Source of the DNA: Rhyzopertha dominica
Lineage: Eukaryota; Arthropoda; Insecta; Coleoptera; Bostrichidae
Length of the DNA: 64,000 nucleotides
Reading direction: 5' to 3'
Assembly (NCBI GenBank): GCA_025024175.1
Contig: QCXZ01000003.1
Span: 39,084,257-39,148,256 of the forward strand
This document shows, one piece after another, positions 12,301 through 27,300 of this stretch; positions within the stretch are counted from its first letter, which is position 1, and each line of letters opens with the position of its first letter. A program made the translations under genes and the position numbers. A model generated the notes under the pieces. That model worked only from the letters and a program-made list of their open reading frames with translations, did no database searches and was not told the DNA's origin.

Positions 12301-15300
12301 AACGTGATTACTGTTTCCAAATAGTATTTGTCAGAATTAAGACGGCCTTAATATATAAAGAAGTAACTACCAAAATGAACTTTTCAGCGCATTGTAAGAG
12401 CTTTTCTTGCAGAAATGCTCCCGCTTTTTCAACGCTGCTTTTGTTGCTACAATACTATTTGTCCAGTATCATCGAGAAGATAATAAAAAACCTAGTCCAA
12501 TATGTTTTAATAGTTATTGTATTTTTATTAACACCCAAAGAAGCGTACCTACATTATTCTGTTGTAAAGGTCTCTTTATCAGTTGTTACGCTACAGAACT
12601 AAGAAAGCCAGGTAAGAGACGTAATAGTCCCGACGCATTAGCCGATGTGTGCGTTCGAAACAATAATTAATCCATTTTATGTTTCGACATCACGCTAGCG
12701 TTTACTCCACATGCCCGTCTCCAGTACAATCGTCATTGGGTATAATTAAAGCTAATGGGGATGTTATATTCTAGCCCCTGACAGACGACTTCTAAGAACA
12801 CGAAACCAATTACACAAATGCAATAAACCTGGTAAACAAAGGTGGACGACTGTGGCATATAAATTTGCCACCAAAAGAAATATATGATGGTGTTCGCTGG
12901 CGCGTACGTTTTACCGTGGCAATTAGGGGTTGAATTTATGATTTGTGGCTGTTGGTTTTACAAAGGAGTGTTCAGAGGACCGTATTTGTTCTGGCTCGCT
13001 TCGCGCTTTTAGTCTAAGNCTTTACGTTTTCGTTTTTCCTTCCACCAAAGTCTCAGCTCGTTAGGGCTATGAAAGTTGCACGCCAACTGACCGCAAGTTT
13101 CTTGTAGATCGCAAGGTAAAAGCTTCCGATTCGTAATGCCTGTTTTATTGATATCGGTTAAGCTGACATCACAAAAATTACACTAAACATATCCTTAAGG
13201 CATTCCTGGACGAGCTAATCCTGTTTCTTTTGCATTATAGACAACACAATCTCATTTACCGGTGATTTCCAGCCGTGGGACATGCACTCCCGGGAAAATA
13301 AGTTAAACATGATTCTATTGCCAGAAATTTATAACCGACCAGCCAAGTTAAGCTTTATTCATACAAGTTATAACTTTGCCTTACCCCATATCATAAATAC
13401 GACGCGACGGTGCTCCAAGGCAACCAAAAAATAAGCATCCGCTTAAATCTACATTCCTTCTTGGCAGGCTTATGAAATTTTCGTATCAAAATTAAAACCT
13501 CCCAACGATTTTAATAAGCGCAATAGGTCTTTGTTTATTTGTGTACTTTGCAATGAATATAGAGGGTGATTGTAATTATTATGGTTTTCGCTTTTTTGGT
13601 ATTTTATGTGTAGACATTTTTCTTTCTGTATGAACTCTGTATGAACGATTTTATTTTGCGAAATATATACTTTACGTTTTTCTGTATTTAAAATGCTATT
13701 TAGATTTACCCGACTTTCGTTATCTTTAAATGATGAAGTTCGTAATCGTATACGGTTTTCAATCATGGTAATTCTGCAATAAAATGATACCACAAAGAAG
13801 ACTAAGGAGTTTGAAATTGAAAATTAATTTGATTGTATTAAAACACGTTATTGTAATCACTTGTCTATTGAGATATCAGAAGCGGTAAAAAAGGTTAAAA
13901 ATTAACTAGATGGATTCTAGGAAAAAATCTAGGTTTGGTTTAGGGTGAAGCGACACCAAAACAGAAAAACTGCTTATTACAAATCTTGCCACACCATCAT
14001 AAACAGGAGTTCGCCGAATGCCCAACGATTAATTAAGTAGGACTAAAGTTAGTACAAGATGAAGATAATTCTCGGCAGTTCAGTGATGCATCGTATTGAA
14101 CATTTCTTGGAGCTATACAGCCATAGGGAGGTGTTTCCTAGAATGATTATTTGTTCATAAAGGAGTAGCTAGGTACATCAAATAAATGGAAATCAGAAGA
14201 CAAAGCACCACTGTAACGTTTTGGAGTTTTAATTTAATTTAATTTTTAATAATTATAGCTCTAGACTTACAAAACAAAACTGTGCAGTTAACGAAGCATA
14301 CTGTACAGAACTCACACGAAAAACAAACTGTGTTAGATATTGCCCAAATGCTCAAGTTACCACTTAACTTCTGCCACAATCCACATAGACACTCCTCAAC
14401 TTCTTTCTGTCCCGGTCCCTATTTTCCATCTGGAGAACTATTATTATTCAGTAAAATAAAAGCTAGAGAGTGTCAGATGAGATTGTCATGCATTATGTAT
14501 TCTGTTGTAATTTAAATAAAGAAATAAACAACAGCTTGACGACGAGGATGAAAGGTTACCATAAGTCTTGTGGTTGGTGAATATCGTGCATCCAGTCAAT
14601 CAACAACAGCAGTTGAGTTTAGTCTATGAAAAGTAACAACAGTCTAGTCGTGTAAAAAATCCAGTCAGTGGGAAGTATATTATCGTAGAAATAATTCAAG
14701 TGAGTCAACGTCAAGTCAAGATGTCATTAATTGATCAAATCGAGCATTTCCCAATACATCTGATGATCTGTCATCATATATGGATAAAATCAAACACTTA
14801 CTGAAGGTCACTGTGGTAGAAGACAGTCTACAGTTGCCGGTGTTTATAAGGAATGGTTTTAAATTACAAATAAAGCTACTAATTTTCATGGTAACATTGG
14901 AATTTTTTAAGGAATCGGCAGTGTAACATTTTGATGTAAATGCACTAAGTGTAACAGCTGTAGGCTGCTGTACCTATAATTTAATCATCCAGCGGGTAGC
15001 GCTTGCCACATTGGCAGGAGAAAGCNCACTCTGCAAGGAGTAATAATACGTTGCTGTAACTTCTTATCTGTAATACAGATGTCAGTCATATTTTCCAGGA
15101 GAATGGAACTGTCTCTAAACTTTGCTTGGCTGCTACCCTTGTAAAATTTTACCTTGTAAATCTGGTTTTCTTTAATCAGATTATAATTGCACAATGTCCT
15201 GACCTTTAAATCCAATTCTGTGAAATTAATATAAAAAGTGGCGCCTTGCAATTTGTTATCCAAAAGAATGTCGACGTTTTTAAAATTAGGCGGTTAGAAA

Positions 15301-18300
15301 AGTGAATAAATCGGCCGTTGGTATACTGTGTAGTCAGTGATATCATTTGATGATTTATAAGGTTCAGGTAGTCTAGCTGAAGCTAAAAAGGGTTGTTTTT
15401 CGTCTAGAAATTTTATGCACTGACAGAATTTAAAATGCATAAAAGCGCAGAATGTCAGCGAATATAGAAACTTTTTTTGTTGTCGTATATGATTTGCACC
15501 GTCATTTTCACCTTTAATATTTTAACAAGCTTCTCCCATATTAATGCTGTCGAAGTCCTGGATCCATTATCGATCCAATTTCATTAAATTATGTTATCAA
15601 TCTTCGCTTCTTCGGAAAGTTGAATCATTTCGTGCATAAAATATGAAACCTTTCTCTCGAAATATATTACGCTTAGCTAAACTTCCGGAATTTGGATTGA
15701 GATTGGCTGGAGGCAAACTAGAATTTAGCACCTACTTATCGCATCGTCTTTATAACCTAACATAAGAAACAACAAAATATGGAACGTGGTTTTAACATTT
15801 TTTTTATTATTTTACACATTCATTCAAAAGGTTCTTGAATTTACACGAAACAATTTTAATTTTTGTTGTTGCAAACTAAACCGAATAAAAATATTTGATA
15901 AATTACTTTGTTAAAATGCATGTCTATGCTGTGCTGTCTACACTTCAACCAACTACAGATAGATCTATTTCGCTGTCTTGCCCGCTAGCAAAAAGTGCCG
16001 TGAGGGCCTGCTGTCAAATTGAAGTATGCAGTTGCATGCCAATTTGTCAGGCTTACAGGCCACTTCCTTTAGGAAGTAGTACCCGTTAAGGCAGCTAGGT
16101 GGCTTTGTCATCATGTCAGTGTAATGCTGACAGATGGCATTGCCATCCTAAATTCTTAATTACTTTGTTAGTTTCAAAAAACGTTGTGCTTACATTTTGG
16201 AAGAAACATATTAAGTCTTCGAATTTAAACTGTGGGAAACATTTTTATTCAATTAACATTTTATTTCAACAAACAAATAAGTAAATGAAGAATTTTTAAA
16301 CTGAAAGCATCGCATACACTGCAAATTATTATGTTTGTTGAATTAAAATGTATGTTGATAATTTTAATTCGTCGCTGCGAACAGCGCACACAATTATGAA
16401 CTAACAAAGTGTAAATATGACAACCATGCAATGGAATCAAACCTTAAAGCAAACCCAAAATTGGTGTTTTAAGATGACTTCATCCAACATGGCTTCCGAG
16501 AGGCAACCAAGCGTGCGCATTGGACACGCATACGAAACTGTGGAAACTGANGACGTTGGTTGGGTCGTGCATGATGTGGTTCATGCCCAAGTCGTTTAAA
16601 TTGAACGACTCATGCCTTTTGATTCGTCTCGCAGCTAATGAATCAGCGTTGTTCGTGCGTCGCGCGTCGTCCATGGTTGACGGTTGACGAGACAACGCGA
16701 CGAGAGCACAGCATATTTATATGCGGTGACGAGACTGCTGTCACTTTTAATTCACGATCCATAAGAACAACTATAAATCAAAAATTATCAACAAACATAA
16801 TAATTTGTTTACAGCAGTGAGTTAGGTGTACCTCTGGGTCTAAAATGCTCACATTTATTTGTTTGTTGAATTTAAATGTTCGTTATATAAAATTTGATTT
16901 GAAAGTTAATTAAAATTACAAACATTTTAATTCAACAAACATAGTCATTCGAACGACACGCGATGCTTAAAGTTTAAAAATGTTTCATGAATTAAATTGA
17001 TACTTGTATTAAAATGTTTGTTTTACAGTTTAAATTCATATGTTTGTTTAGATGTGCAAACACCACGCATTTATCAAACAAACAAATTAATTCATGTAAC
17101 TATTTTTGGGGTTCAATTTGCCCAACAAACAAAAATTGGTTTGTATTTTTTAATGTTACGTGACAAGATTCGTTAATATAATGCTGAAACGGCGTTATAT
17201 AACCAAGAGTGCAACATTATACCTAACAATACAACCTTTATGTTATAGAGCCTCTCTTTTAATTAGAATTTCATTTCCAGCATAAGTATTTTTCCTTTGT
17301 ATATATTTCCTTCCAAGCATAAGCAAGTGTCCCCGGTATCCATAGCTTAGTATGTTCTAATTTATTTACTTTTTTATTAAGCCGTAACAAAACGACCAAC
17401 CGGTGACACAACAGCCCGTTAGTAATTTTCATTACACAGGAAGCTAATTAAAAAAAAACTGAAAAGGTGTCTCCCTGGACTGAAAATTTTAAAAAGCCTT
17501 GCGGAGCAAGGCAGCTCTGATCTCCTTTGTGTTCGAACCAAAACATGTATTATGTATTCGATTCCAAGTCGATCAGAACAGTTTTCGGCCGCTGGCATCT
17601 CTTGGGACGCTCCTTATGAACTGAAAATTAATAAGAGCGGAAGAAAAGAAATTGAAAGCCTCAATTCCGTCGCCCTTAGCGGGCTCCAGGAGGGTTCTGT
17701 TCGCGACAGGACGAATCTCGAACTGCTAGACAGATGTCATAAAAATATCACTGACTGACTGCCGCCAGGCTGAATGGGGAGCGAGTGTTTACAGCAGAAG
17801 CTCGTTGCTTTGTCTCAGGCCAATGGATTCTGCGCTGGGCACGTGTCTAGCAAATTTCAGGGTCGCATTATCCGAGAAAGGAATCGGAGAATTTTGTTCG
17901 TTTGTTTGTAAACTGTCCAGCATTTGTTGCTTTCTTCGTTAAAATGAAGAGTTGTAGTATTAATGGGATCATACGAGTCATCATCCTTCTAGGGATATTA
18001 AGTTTTATTCCCGCAATTGCATTTAATGCAATCTTTGAGGAAGTCGTTGCGAATTCGAACTCGATTTCCCTTCGCGTGTCAGATATATCTTTCTATCCCC
18101 ACAGCGCACTAACTTTTATTAGATTGATGTGATCATCTGAATACTGCAACACTTATTACAAGATTGGCGTGTTTTATCGGTATGCTTTTCCAAATAAATA
18201 TTTAACTCGAAAATCGTTTAACTCATTAAATGCAGTAGCAGGTTTTTCAGCTTGAGGCTGAATTGGCATACTGTTGAGAATCATGTTAAATATTACCTAC

Positions 18301-21300
18301 CTTACTGATTCATCATTTAACTATTATTAGTGCTCAACAAATTGTAATTGTGATTTCAAGCACAAAGAATAACGCAATAATTTAGAAAGGCATCTAGCTA
18401 GCTATGAAAGAAAACACACCGGTTTGAACAATAATTCATTATTCCTATTATTATTCCTTCTACACTAACGCATTTCTCATTTCGTTTCTTAAACTGTTAT
18501 TTCGTCAAAAAAGTAACTCATTGGAAGGTCTGAAAAATAGTGTCTGATTCAAATCTTTTTCCTCCAAGAACTTCTTTCATATGTGTTGTACTCGTAATTT
18601 GCAATGTCCCTAAGGTTCTTTCCCAATAAATTTGGACAATTATTGATCAAACATATGCCAGTTTTAATATGCTTTAAAATGGAGTGATCGTCTAGTTAGC
18701 TTTTGGTTAGGATACTATGATGTGATGAAATTACTTACCTTGTGATTGAGATTGTACAGTTATGGAAATTTAGGATGGGAAGGTTGACACATTGAGAAAC
18801 ACCGGGCAAGTTGTGTGATAAAGAAGGCGAGTCCGATAAAGTTCAATTACGTACAAGTTGCGTATAAAGCTTTATGTTCGATGTGAAAAAAACATGTAAT
18901 GCATATAAGCTTTAAAGTTCTTAAATATAAAGAATATTTGAAACATCTGACAGCGTTGCATGACGTTTTGACAAAAGATAAGAATTCCGTGTTTTTGGAA
19001 GATTTCGTGAAATACCACATAAAGCTATTATTCACAACAAGGAAAAGTCTGTGACCTACGTTGTGTGTAGGTACATGATTGGAGGTTAAACAGGCATAGT
19101 GGGCTAACCTGCGGTGAAAATTTGCTCTGCAAATCTGACGTTTAATCATACAGTTGGCAGCCGTGAATGTCTGTAAAGCAAAAGGGACTAGTACTTTAAA
19201 GTGCTACTTTGTAGACGAAAACTACCCTGGATAATGTGAAAACTACATGTCGAAAATATATTTACTACATTTACTTCGTTTACGCGCGTTTTTGTTGCTA
19301 CATAGTTTATGTAGATAACAAGTAGTTACTGAGAAATGAGAGAAAGCACATGTTCTATGCCAGAAGTTTAGTAACTTTAGACAATATAATGTTATAAACG
19401 CAGTAATGTACAATATAATTGGACGTAATTTTCTTAACCATTGGGCAGAATGTTTTTCTTGGTTATAAAGGTAAGGGTGAACAAATAAGTAATACCTAAG
19501 TAGTAAGTATAGAGTGTTACTTACATATTGCTAAATGCTGGTGTAAAGGTAGACAAATATGAGATATGTTTTTCTTAAACCAACATTATAACGATATTTC
19601 CATATCAATCATTATACCTTGTTAAAATTTCATTATTTTTCTATTTCTGTCGATTGTTAATGATTAGAACTAATTTATTCGCATGTAGTTAATGTAATTT
19701 ATACACAAAGACTACGTCACGTAATTAATAAATAACTACGTTTAGTTTTTGACGTAGTCCATTTACTGCTTCCGAACCCTGGTAAGTCGAACATAAAATA
19801 ATTTTTTACATTATAATACCCTAAAATTATCTACTGTGCGGCTGGTGAGGGAGGGCTGCGGGGCGCTTACACTTGTAATATCCGGCCTCTTATAACGATT
19901 CTTAATACTATTATACATTTAGTGACAGAAAGACATGACATAAAAAGCAACAATAATAAAATTGTAAGCAGAAACGAACAGTGCATACAAAAAAATCACA
20001 ACATAGATAAATAACACAAAAATATAAACACAGGAAAATAACATACAAAAATTGTAAACAGAAATTAACAATACGTACAAAAACATAACATAGGAATATA
20101 ACACAAAAACTGTAAACAGAAATAAACATACATACACACAAAAAAAAACAGGAAAATAAGTTCTGGTATAATGTGTTCGCGCAAGAGCTGTAAATACTTG
20201 ACCGCATTCAAATTTCCATCGATGAAAAAAATGCCCAATAATGTGCTCACCGATAATACCACACTAGACATTCCCTTTCTGAGGGTGTTGTGTATGGACT
20301 TGTTCCATCCAATGTGGATTTGTGTCCGTCCAATATCTGCAATTATGTCTATTCACATTACCATTGAGACAAAAAGCCACTTCATCAGAAAACATAATCC
20401 AATTTAAAATGTTTCTGTCTTCATCTATCATGTTCATAGTAGTTTCGCAAAATTCTATCCTACGATCGCAATCATCTTCGCTCGGTTCTTGTTTGTAATA
20501 AGTGAATTTTGTATGGATGAAACTTCTCTTTTTTTCAAAATTTTCTGGACAGATCTTCTGCTAATGTGGTGAGTGAGAGCACCCTGTTGTACGGAACGCT
20601 TGGGATTCTCTTGCACATCTTAAAGGACATTCAAGCTACTTTCCTCACTCGTAACAACCTTTTGACGTCCTGATTTTTGACAATATTTATTTAACACCGC
20701 CGGTTTCATCAAAACGTTGCAATGTTTTAATAACTGTTGATCTGACAATTGATTCACGATCTTCATGAATTGCATTATAGAGTGCAACTACTGCCGAATA
20801 ACTTCGCATTCTATCTCGATAACCAATCATCATCAAAATTTCAATGCGATCATGTTTAGGTAACTGAGGCATTGCAATTGCAAATAACAAAGTGAATTAA
20901 AATTATCACCAGTCACGAGGAAAGTGGAGACACCCGGAGTTTTTCTTGCTACTTAGCGCTAAAGAATATGGTTTTTATCCCGAAGTTTTTTGCAAGACTT
21001 AAGTTAGTTATCACACTTTTATCAACTCAGAAGGAATAAATATCCTTTTCAATGATTTGCCCCTTGNCCCCCTTCCTATTTAAAAAANAAACAACTTGCG
21101 CCCATATCTCGGAATCGAGAGCTGACACGGAGTCGCGAGCGAGTTTTTCAGCTCTGTTTCTTAATCAACCTCTCATCTTTCTTCCTGTTAGCTTTTCGGT
21201 TTAGATTCGATATTTAATATGTGTTATTTAGTTATTTCCTTCCTAACCGTTTTATTAATTTGAAATAATTGATAATGCCGTGATCAGCATGAAGGTTAAA

Positions 21301-24252
21301 CGGCACACGTATAAGTACTCTAGCCGCTCTTACACTGGATTGATCAGATTCTTAATCGCGATAACCGCCTCTAAGGTTCTTCTAAAATCGTAAGGTCCGA
21401 TTGTTAATTATAATGAATTTCGCAAAAATTTATCACACTGAGTATGAACATTAAAAACGGACATTTATTATAGGAGCAGTAAAAGTTGATAATTATTACT
21501 GTCCAATATACTTACCTTTTAATGTTTATTATATCAGAGGATGGAACAAACTTGAGAAATTAACTTTCAGGTTTCTTCAATATTTGTTTATTAACAGCTG
21601 ACTTCCACAACCGACTCATTTTTTATTTCTTGTGGAATTTCTTATCAGCTTCAAAGCAGTTAAGATACTTATATGCAAAAAATGAGAATCCAGGCATTTA
21701 GTGTATATTAAACAAATTACGAAAGATCCAAATAGCTACGGCATTTCTGTTCTATCAAATGCGGCCTATTTTAGACCAATGCCCAAAGGTTATTGCACAA
21801 ACTTTTACATTTTAACAGATGTATTAAGCTTTTATCTTAAATTTCCTTATACAATTTTTATATAAGAATTAAAGAAGTTGAAACAGACAACAAAGAATAT
21901 AATTATTTAGTATCTTTAGTTCAATCGAAATTTTACTAGTATGTTTATTAAAAAATCTTGGTCTAACTATAGGTGCAATAAATAATTGTCTAAGATCCGA
22001 ATTTTACTAAAAGATTTTGTGACTCGAGCTAGAAAACAACTTGACAGATTTCTGTCGAGTCACAAAATCTTTTAGTGGTCTTGCGTAAAAAAAANTTAAA
22101 AACTAATTGAGGAACTGTACTGCGCATGACCAAAAAATATAACCAATATTATTTTAAAGAATCAAGTTAAGGATATTTCAAATGTTTATTCTGTACCAGG
22201 AGAGTACCTGCTTTAGCTATAAGGGACTGTTTTATTCATTTGATACATTCCATCCATACTTACCTAACCAATTACTGTTTATATAAATTCAAAGTGCGAT
22301 TGACATGCGCCTTAATATGAATTTTGTTCAGCTATAATACGTTTTGCCTCGAACTAACTTGTGTATAACAAGAACACATTATCTAAATCCAGAACTAGCG
22401 TATCTCTCAGCCACTTTATAAAATCACGTCACTGAATTTCAACGAGCTCCACTGAATATTGCACCACTAGAGTTTGTAGGGTAATTTTAAAGGGCTTTAA
22501 TATTGAATTTGTGAAGGCAAATCAAATAAATTGCTTTTGCGTACTTTCGATGATTGAGTTTATCCCTAGCACGAATTAAAACCGCTACGCTTTGAGTATG
22601 GTCAAAAGGTCATGATGGATAAATTAAAACTCAGTATCCATGACCGTTTTACAATAACGCCTAATTATTCTCGCGTGCTGTGGAGCTGAAAATATTTTAA
22701 AATTAAAAATACAGGTTAAGAACTAAACTAAATTTAATTTAAACTGTATTTAATTTGGTAATATCGGTAAGTGTGTTAAGTAGCTTTCCTTATTAGCTTA
22801 CAAATAAAAAGANTCCTCCGTAACATGATATTTCAAAAACAAATTACTTTCTCTTATAATGACCTACCCTAAAGATGATTTACCAACATTCCATTAGCGA
22901 ATCTATTAATCAAAACGTTATTGCTGTTACATATTGCAGCCCTACTAGTACGCTTTCGTAGTAAATTGCGGCAAAATATGGCGCCACTGTATTCAACTTT
23001 AAGGGGTAAATCCTCGCAACAATAACAGTAAACTTCATCTCCAACAATTTATTAATCAATCAAAAAATTGTGGGTCTGAACGTAGCCAAGAGACCAATAA
23101 ATCGTAATCACATTCTTTACGAGCAGGATTACTCAATACCCTGGAATCGTTAACAGCCTTGTTGGTTGTATTATTTTGTGGTAAATTCCTCAACTTCATT
23201 ACACGCCACATAATTTTTTCTTCCTTTGTGTTCAAGCTATGACTGACGTTTCATCACTTCAAGTCGCAATAGCTTTTAAAGCATTTAGTGTTTTATTGAT
23301 CATTACTCAAAGTTGATTAGTTGTGCCCTTAACAAGCATCTTTAACAAACTATCGTTAGCCACAATCACGTTTCCTCTCTGTTCAAATGCGGAAAGGCTT
23401 AACGCTTAGATAACTTCTGTAAGCTTGTTAAATATATATAATTGTATATGTATTTATATGTATGATAGCTCACTTACTAATATACTGTTATTAAGGATAA
23501 TACATTGTTGTAGATGCAACAACCACACACACCTTGTGGTAGGTAAACGTAGGCATTAAAGTAGTTCTCTGAAACTGCCAGCGTGGCAAGAACATTACCA
23601 TGCATTGCGTAAACTATTATTTTGCATTTTACAACATACCTATCAATCAGTATAAAGCAAAATATGCCAATGCTTTGTGTGGTTCGCGGAACACAAATAT
23701 CACATTGATGTTAGGTTCCTTAGCAGAGCTACAAATCACTATCCAAGACGATATAAAGCACCGTCATGACATTATTTTTAAAATATGGAAGCCCGTGAGC
23801 TATATAGCACATTGAAACTAAGAAATGAAGTAGAGTACTGCAATTCCTTGGACTGCGAAATTTAACAGTTCTTAATCGGCCTGGTAAGGCTATTAACATT
23901 TGTAGCATTTTAAAAGAAAGCGCCTACTGCATATGTATGATTATGTCAGAAATACTAATCGTTTAAATGAGGGCCAATAGTTTTAAACGCTTCAAAAATT
24001 ACACAACAAATATTTAATTTCTCACTGTAATTCCATCACTAGCGAGGGAGTGATGCAGCGTCACTAGTTACATACCCACAGCTGTATTTTGTTTAAGAAT
24101 CACAGTCACCAGTTTTCAGTAGAATTCAGTTTTTGGCAGTTGTCATTATCGTTCATTAATTTTTAGATTTATTGTGCATATGTATCTTTTAATATGGTTT
24201 AATTTTATACGCCCTCGTACGTTTCACCCAGCAAACCACGGCAATGTATATA

Positions 24253-24334
<82 letters not shown>

Positions 24335-27300
24335 GGTTTTTTTGCACGAACCAACAAAGGCAATTCTTTTCATGTGTTACAATCAGCAACGAGACGGTAA
24401 TTAATTTTGTGATTTTGACTCCACTGAATACTCAATGTCAATTAATGGTCTGATTATTTATATATTTGTTGTGTACACTCACTCTATTCTCTCAGTAACA
24501 GTCGCATGTTGTTTGTAGGGGCATAATGAATGTAAGTTTTGTTTACTCTTTTATGGAACCTGTCGCCTTGTTGGTCGTCACTTGTCAGTTATCTGGTGTC
24601 TTAAAAACGTGTGTCAGCACAGGCCAGACTTGCACATCACCTTCTGACCTATAATAATGGAAAGATGTTCTCTTCAGTCCAGCACATTGCTTTGATATCG
24701 TCATTTACAATGTAGGAATAATATATATACGGTAAAAACCTGTTTGATGACCTCTCGGATGATCTACATAGACGGTGCAAAATTCATCTCTGAAGTTCAC
24801 ATTTGAAAAAAAAGAAAAATTTAACAAGCTCTAATGTTTGGGTATAATTGCTTTGGCGTCTTTTACACAAAGATCCACCTGTTTATTTACATCGAAATTT
24901 CGGTGAGAGCTCATTAATGGTATATATCTCACGTAAGAAAGTTCGCTTTGTCTTCCCATCTTCCGGAATGAGCTCGGAGTAGTATCAAAACGTGTTAGTT
25001 ACATCGATTCAGGTTTCTCACATCACTCGTTGCCTGTTTCGCTGCTGTACAGCTACCATTGGTAGGCTGCCCCGCACGCTCTCCCGATCTAAATCTGATC
25101 GAAATTGTTTGAGCGAAACTGGTGGGTCGTGTTTACATATGCAAATAATCGCCGGTTTCAAAATGCTCTTTTTTTTTGGAAAATGCAATTCCCACCGCCT
25201 AGGTAGGTTTAGACTTTAGAGTATTTAAAGTATTTTGGCCTCAGAGATGGAGAATCCTGTGTTCCAAGTTATCCAATCCCAAGGATGGAGTACTAATTAT
25301 TAATATTATTCTTTATTATAGTTCTTATTAGTCATAAATTATTGCAACAGTAACGTTACTATTATTATTATTATTATTTATTTATTTATTTTTGCTTTTT
25401 CGGGCCCACTGAAAAACCGATATGCTTAAACCACATCGTCAAGGGCCAAGGATATATCCATACATGGTAACCAAGTAAAATTTTTGTTTGCTATTGGCCA
25501 AATTTAGTGTTTACATTTAAAAATAATCACTCAAGGCAAAGCTTTCTGGAAAGTGATTTTGTTCCTGAAATACCTTGTATGTTCTTTCTTTATTAATGCT
25601 ACATATGAAATTTGACTTTCATATTCATTGAATGTTAGTAGTATCAATCTTACTGGAAGTAAAGATATGAATAAAACACCGCAGATTATCACTATCTTTT
25701 TTTTTAATGTGTAAATCTAGATCTAATTTATATGCAACGCTATTTTATGCATTTATGCAACAAAAGATATATGCCAGCTGCTGAAGGCTCCAGTTTATGC
25801 TTTAGCTGGTTTTCTTGAATTGTCTTCCTCAATTAGTTTCATCTTATGCATCTCTGGCAGTAACTTGACTTTGCTAACGATATTCACCATCCATGGAACA
25901 CCATCACCATCATGCGGTTTTGATAATGTTTTATGGTGGTCTAAGTGTCTAAGTAAATATCTAGATGTGTCACTTTTTGCACTACTGGAGTACTAAAGAA
26001 TTTATTGTATTTTTCATTAGCCTTCTCTTTCTGCCATTACGTATATTATCTTCCATATTTTTACTTGCTCTACATTGTTCGACTCATAATTTTTGTGCAT
26101 ATTACCATGACCTGAAATAGATCAAAGACCATCTGAGTTTTGTAGTCGACAAGGTTCTACGTCAATATGTTGGACACTTGACTGCAGTTGACGGTTACAG
26201 CCTCGCTGAAAAAACAGCACTGGCGGCGACCAATTTTTCAGTAATAACCCTCTCTGCAACGGAAATTATCCGTTGCCGTCATGTCGCGTTGCATAATCTT
26301 CCAAGGCATCAAGTTTTAATAAGAGTCTACCGGAGCGTTCCAGGCAGATTTCTGGATTTGCATATATCTGTGTTGTAATTTAGGAGCGAGGCGTGCTTTA
26401 AATTTTCCGATGAATAAGTGAGCTAGAAGGTATTTCCGTTTTTCTGTCTCAGTGAAATGTCCAGCGGTTAATCACGGAAAACGAAAGCTTCCACCAAATG
26501 CCATTTGACTGGGTTTGCGATTTTTAAGCTAGTATTTTAGCTTTTTTCCCTAGTTTGCACGGTATTTTCTTGTACTTTTGATGTGCGTCTTAAAAAAATT
26601 GCATTCATTAATTCGGGTACCAGGAAACTGAACATATAAAAATAAGAGAGTAAAATAGAGAATAGAGTATTCTATGTTGTTTTTTATTTGCCATTTATTA
26701 TTATTACGATTTTAGTTTTGATTTTATGGTTTATGGTTTATTTTTACTTTAAATGATCATCACAGCATAATCGTTTTCATTTTCCTTGTATGCTTACGAA
26801 TATCGGTCTGGCAGTATTGAGCTTACAGTCATATTTAGAAACCCCGGTTCCCTCTAGTTAGATGCTTTATCAACCTTTTCTGGTCTAGATCCGTCATGAT
26901 GTACATTAACGCGGACAACTCGAGCAGATCGTTGAGCTGAGAAATATTACAGCTTTGAGTAGGTACTTATAACTCCTCTACATCTACCCCTCGAGATCGA
27001 CACTTCTACGTTCCAAAATATATCGCAAGACGAAAAATAATAATATTAACAGGATTCGTAAATGTAATATGTATATGCCATAAGTATACAGTGGGCCTTT
27101 TTCTCCATATGTCCTTAAAGGGCGGGCAAAACGTCCACCCTATCCAAAAGATCAAGATTTCAATCTGACTGGTCGCGAAAATTTGTTGTTAGTTATCTAT
27201 AACACTCATTTCAGCGGGATGTTAGGGGTATATGACAATTTTTGTGGACGCTNTATTGCAAGACAAGAATAACTAAGTNTCCAGTGCATTCACCTGACAC

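Noticed and set aside
13470..13793. 107-codon frame on the - strand
   Set aside because: Lys/Asn/Ile-rich composition expected of AT-rich DNA; no motif.
14985..15263. 92-codon frame on the - strand ([16 protein letters not shown])
   Set aside because: Looks faintly protein-like, but no family was recognised and no neighbouring motif supports a transposon or gene.
19911..20271. Hydrophobic, Cys/Phe/Tyr-rich frames on the - strand
   Set aside because: Generated by the TGTAAACAGAAA tandem repeat joined to the mariner remnant.
24174..24453. Overlapping open frames with long YIYIYI runs on both strands
   Set aside because: Translations of the (TA)n microsatellite.
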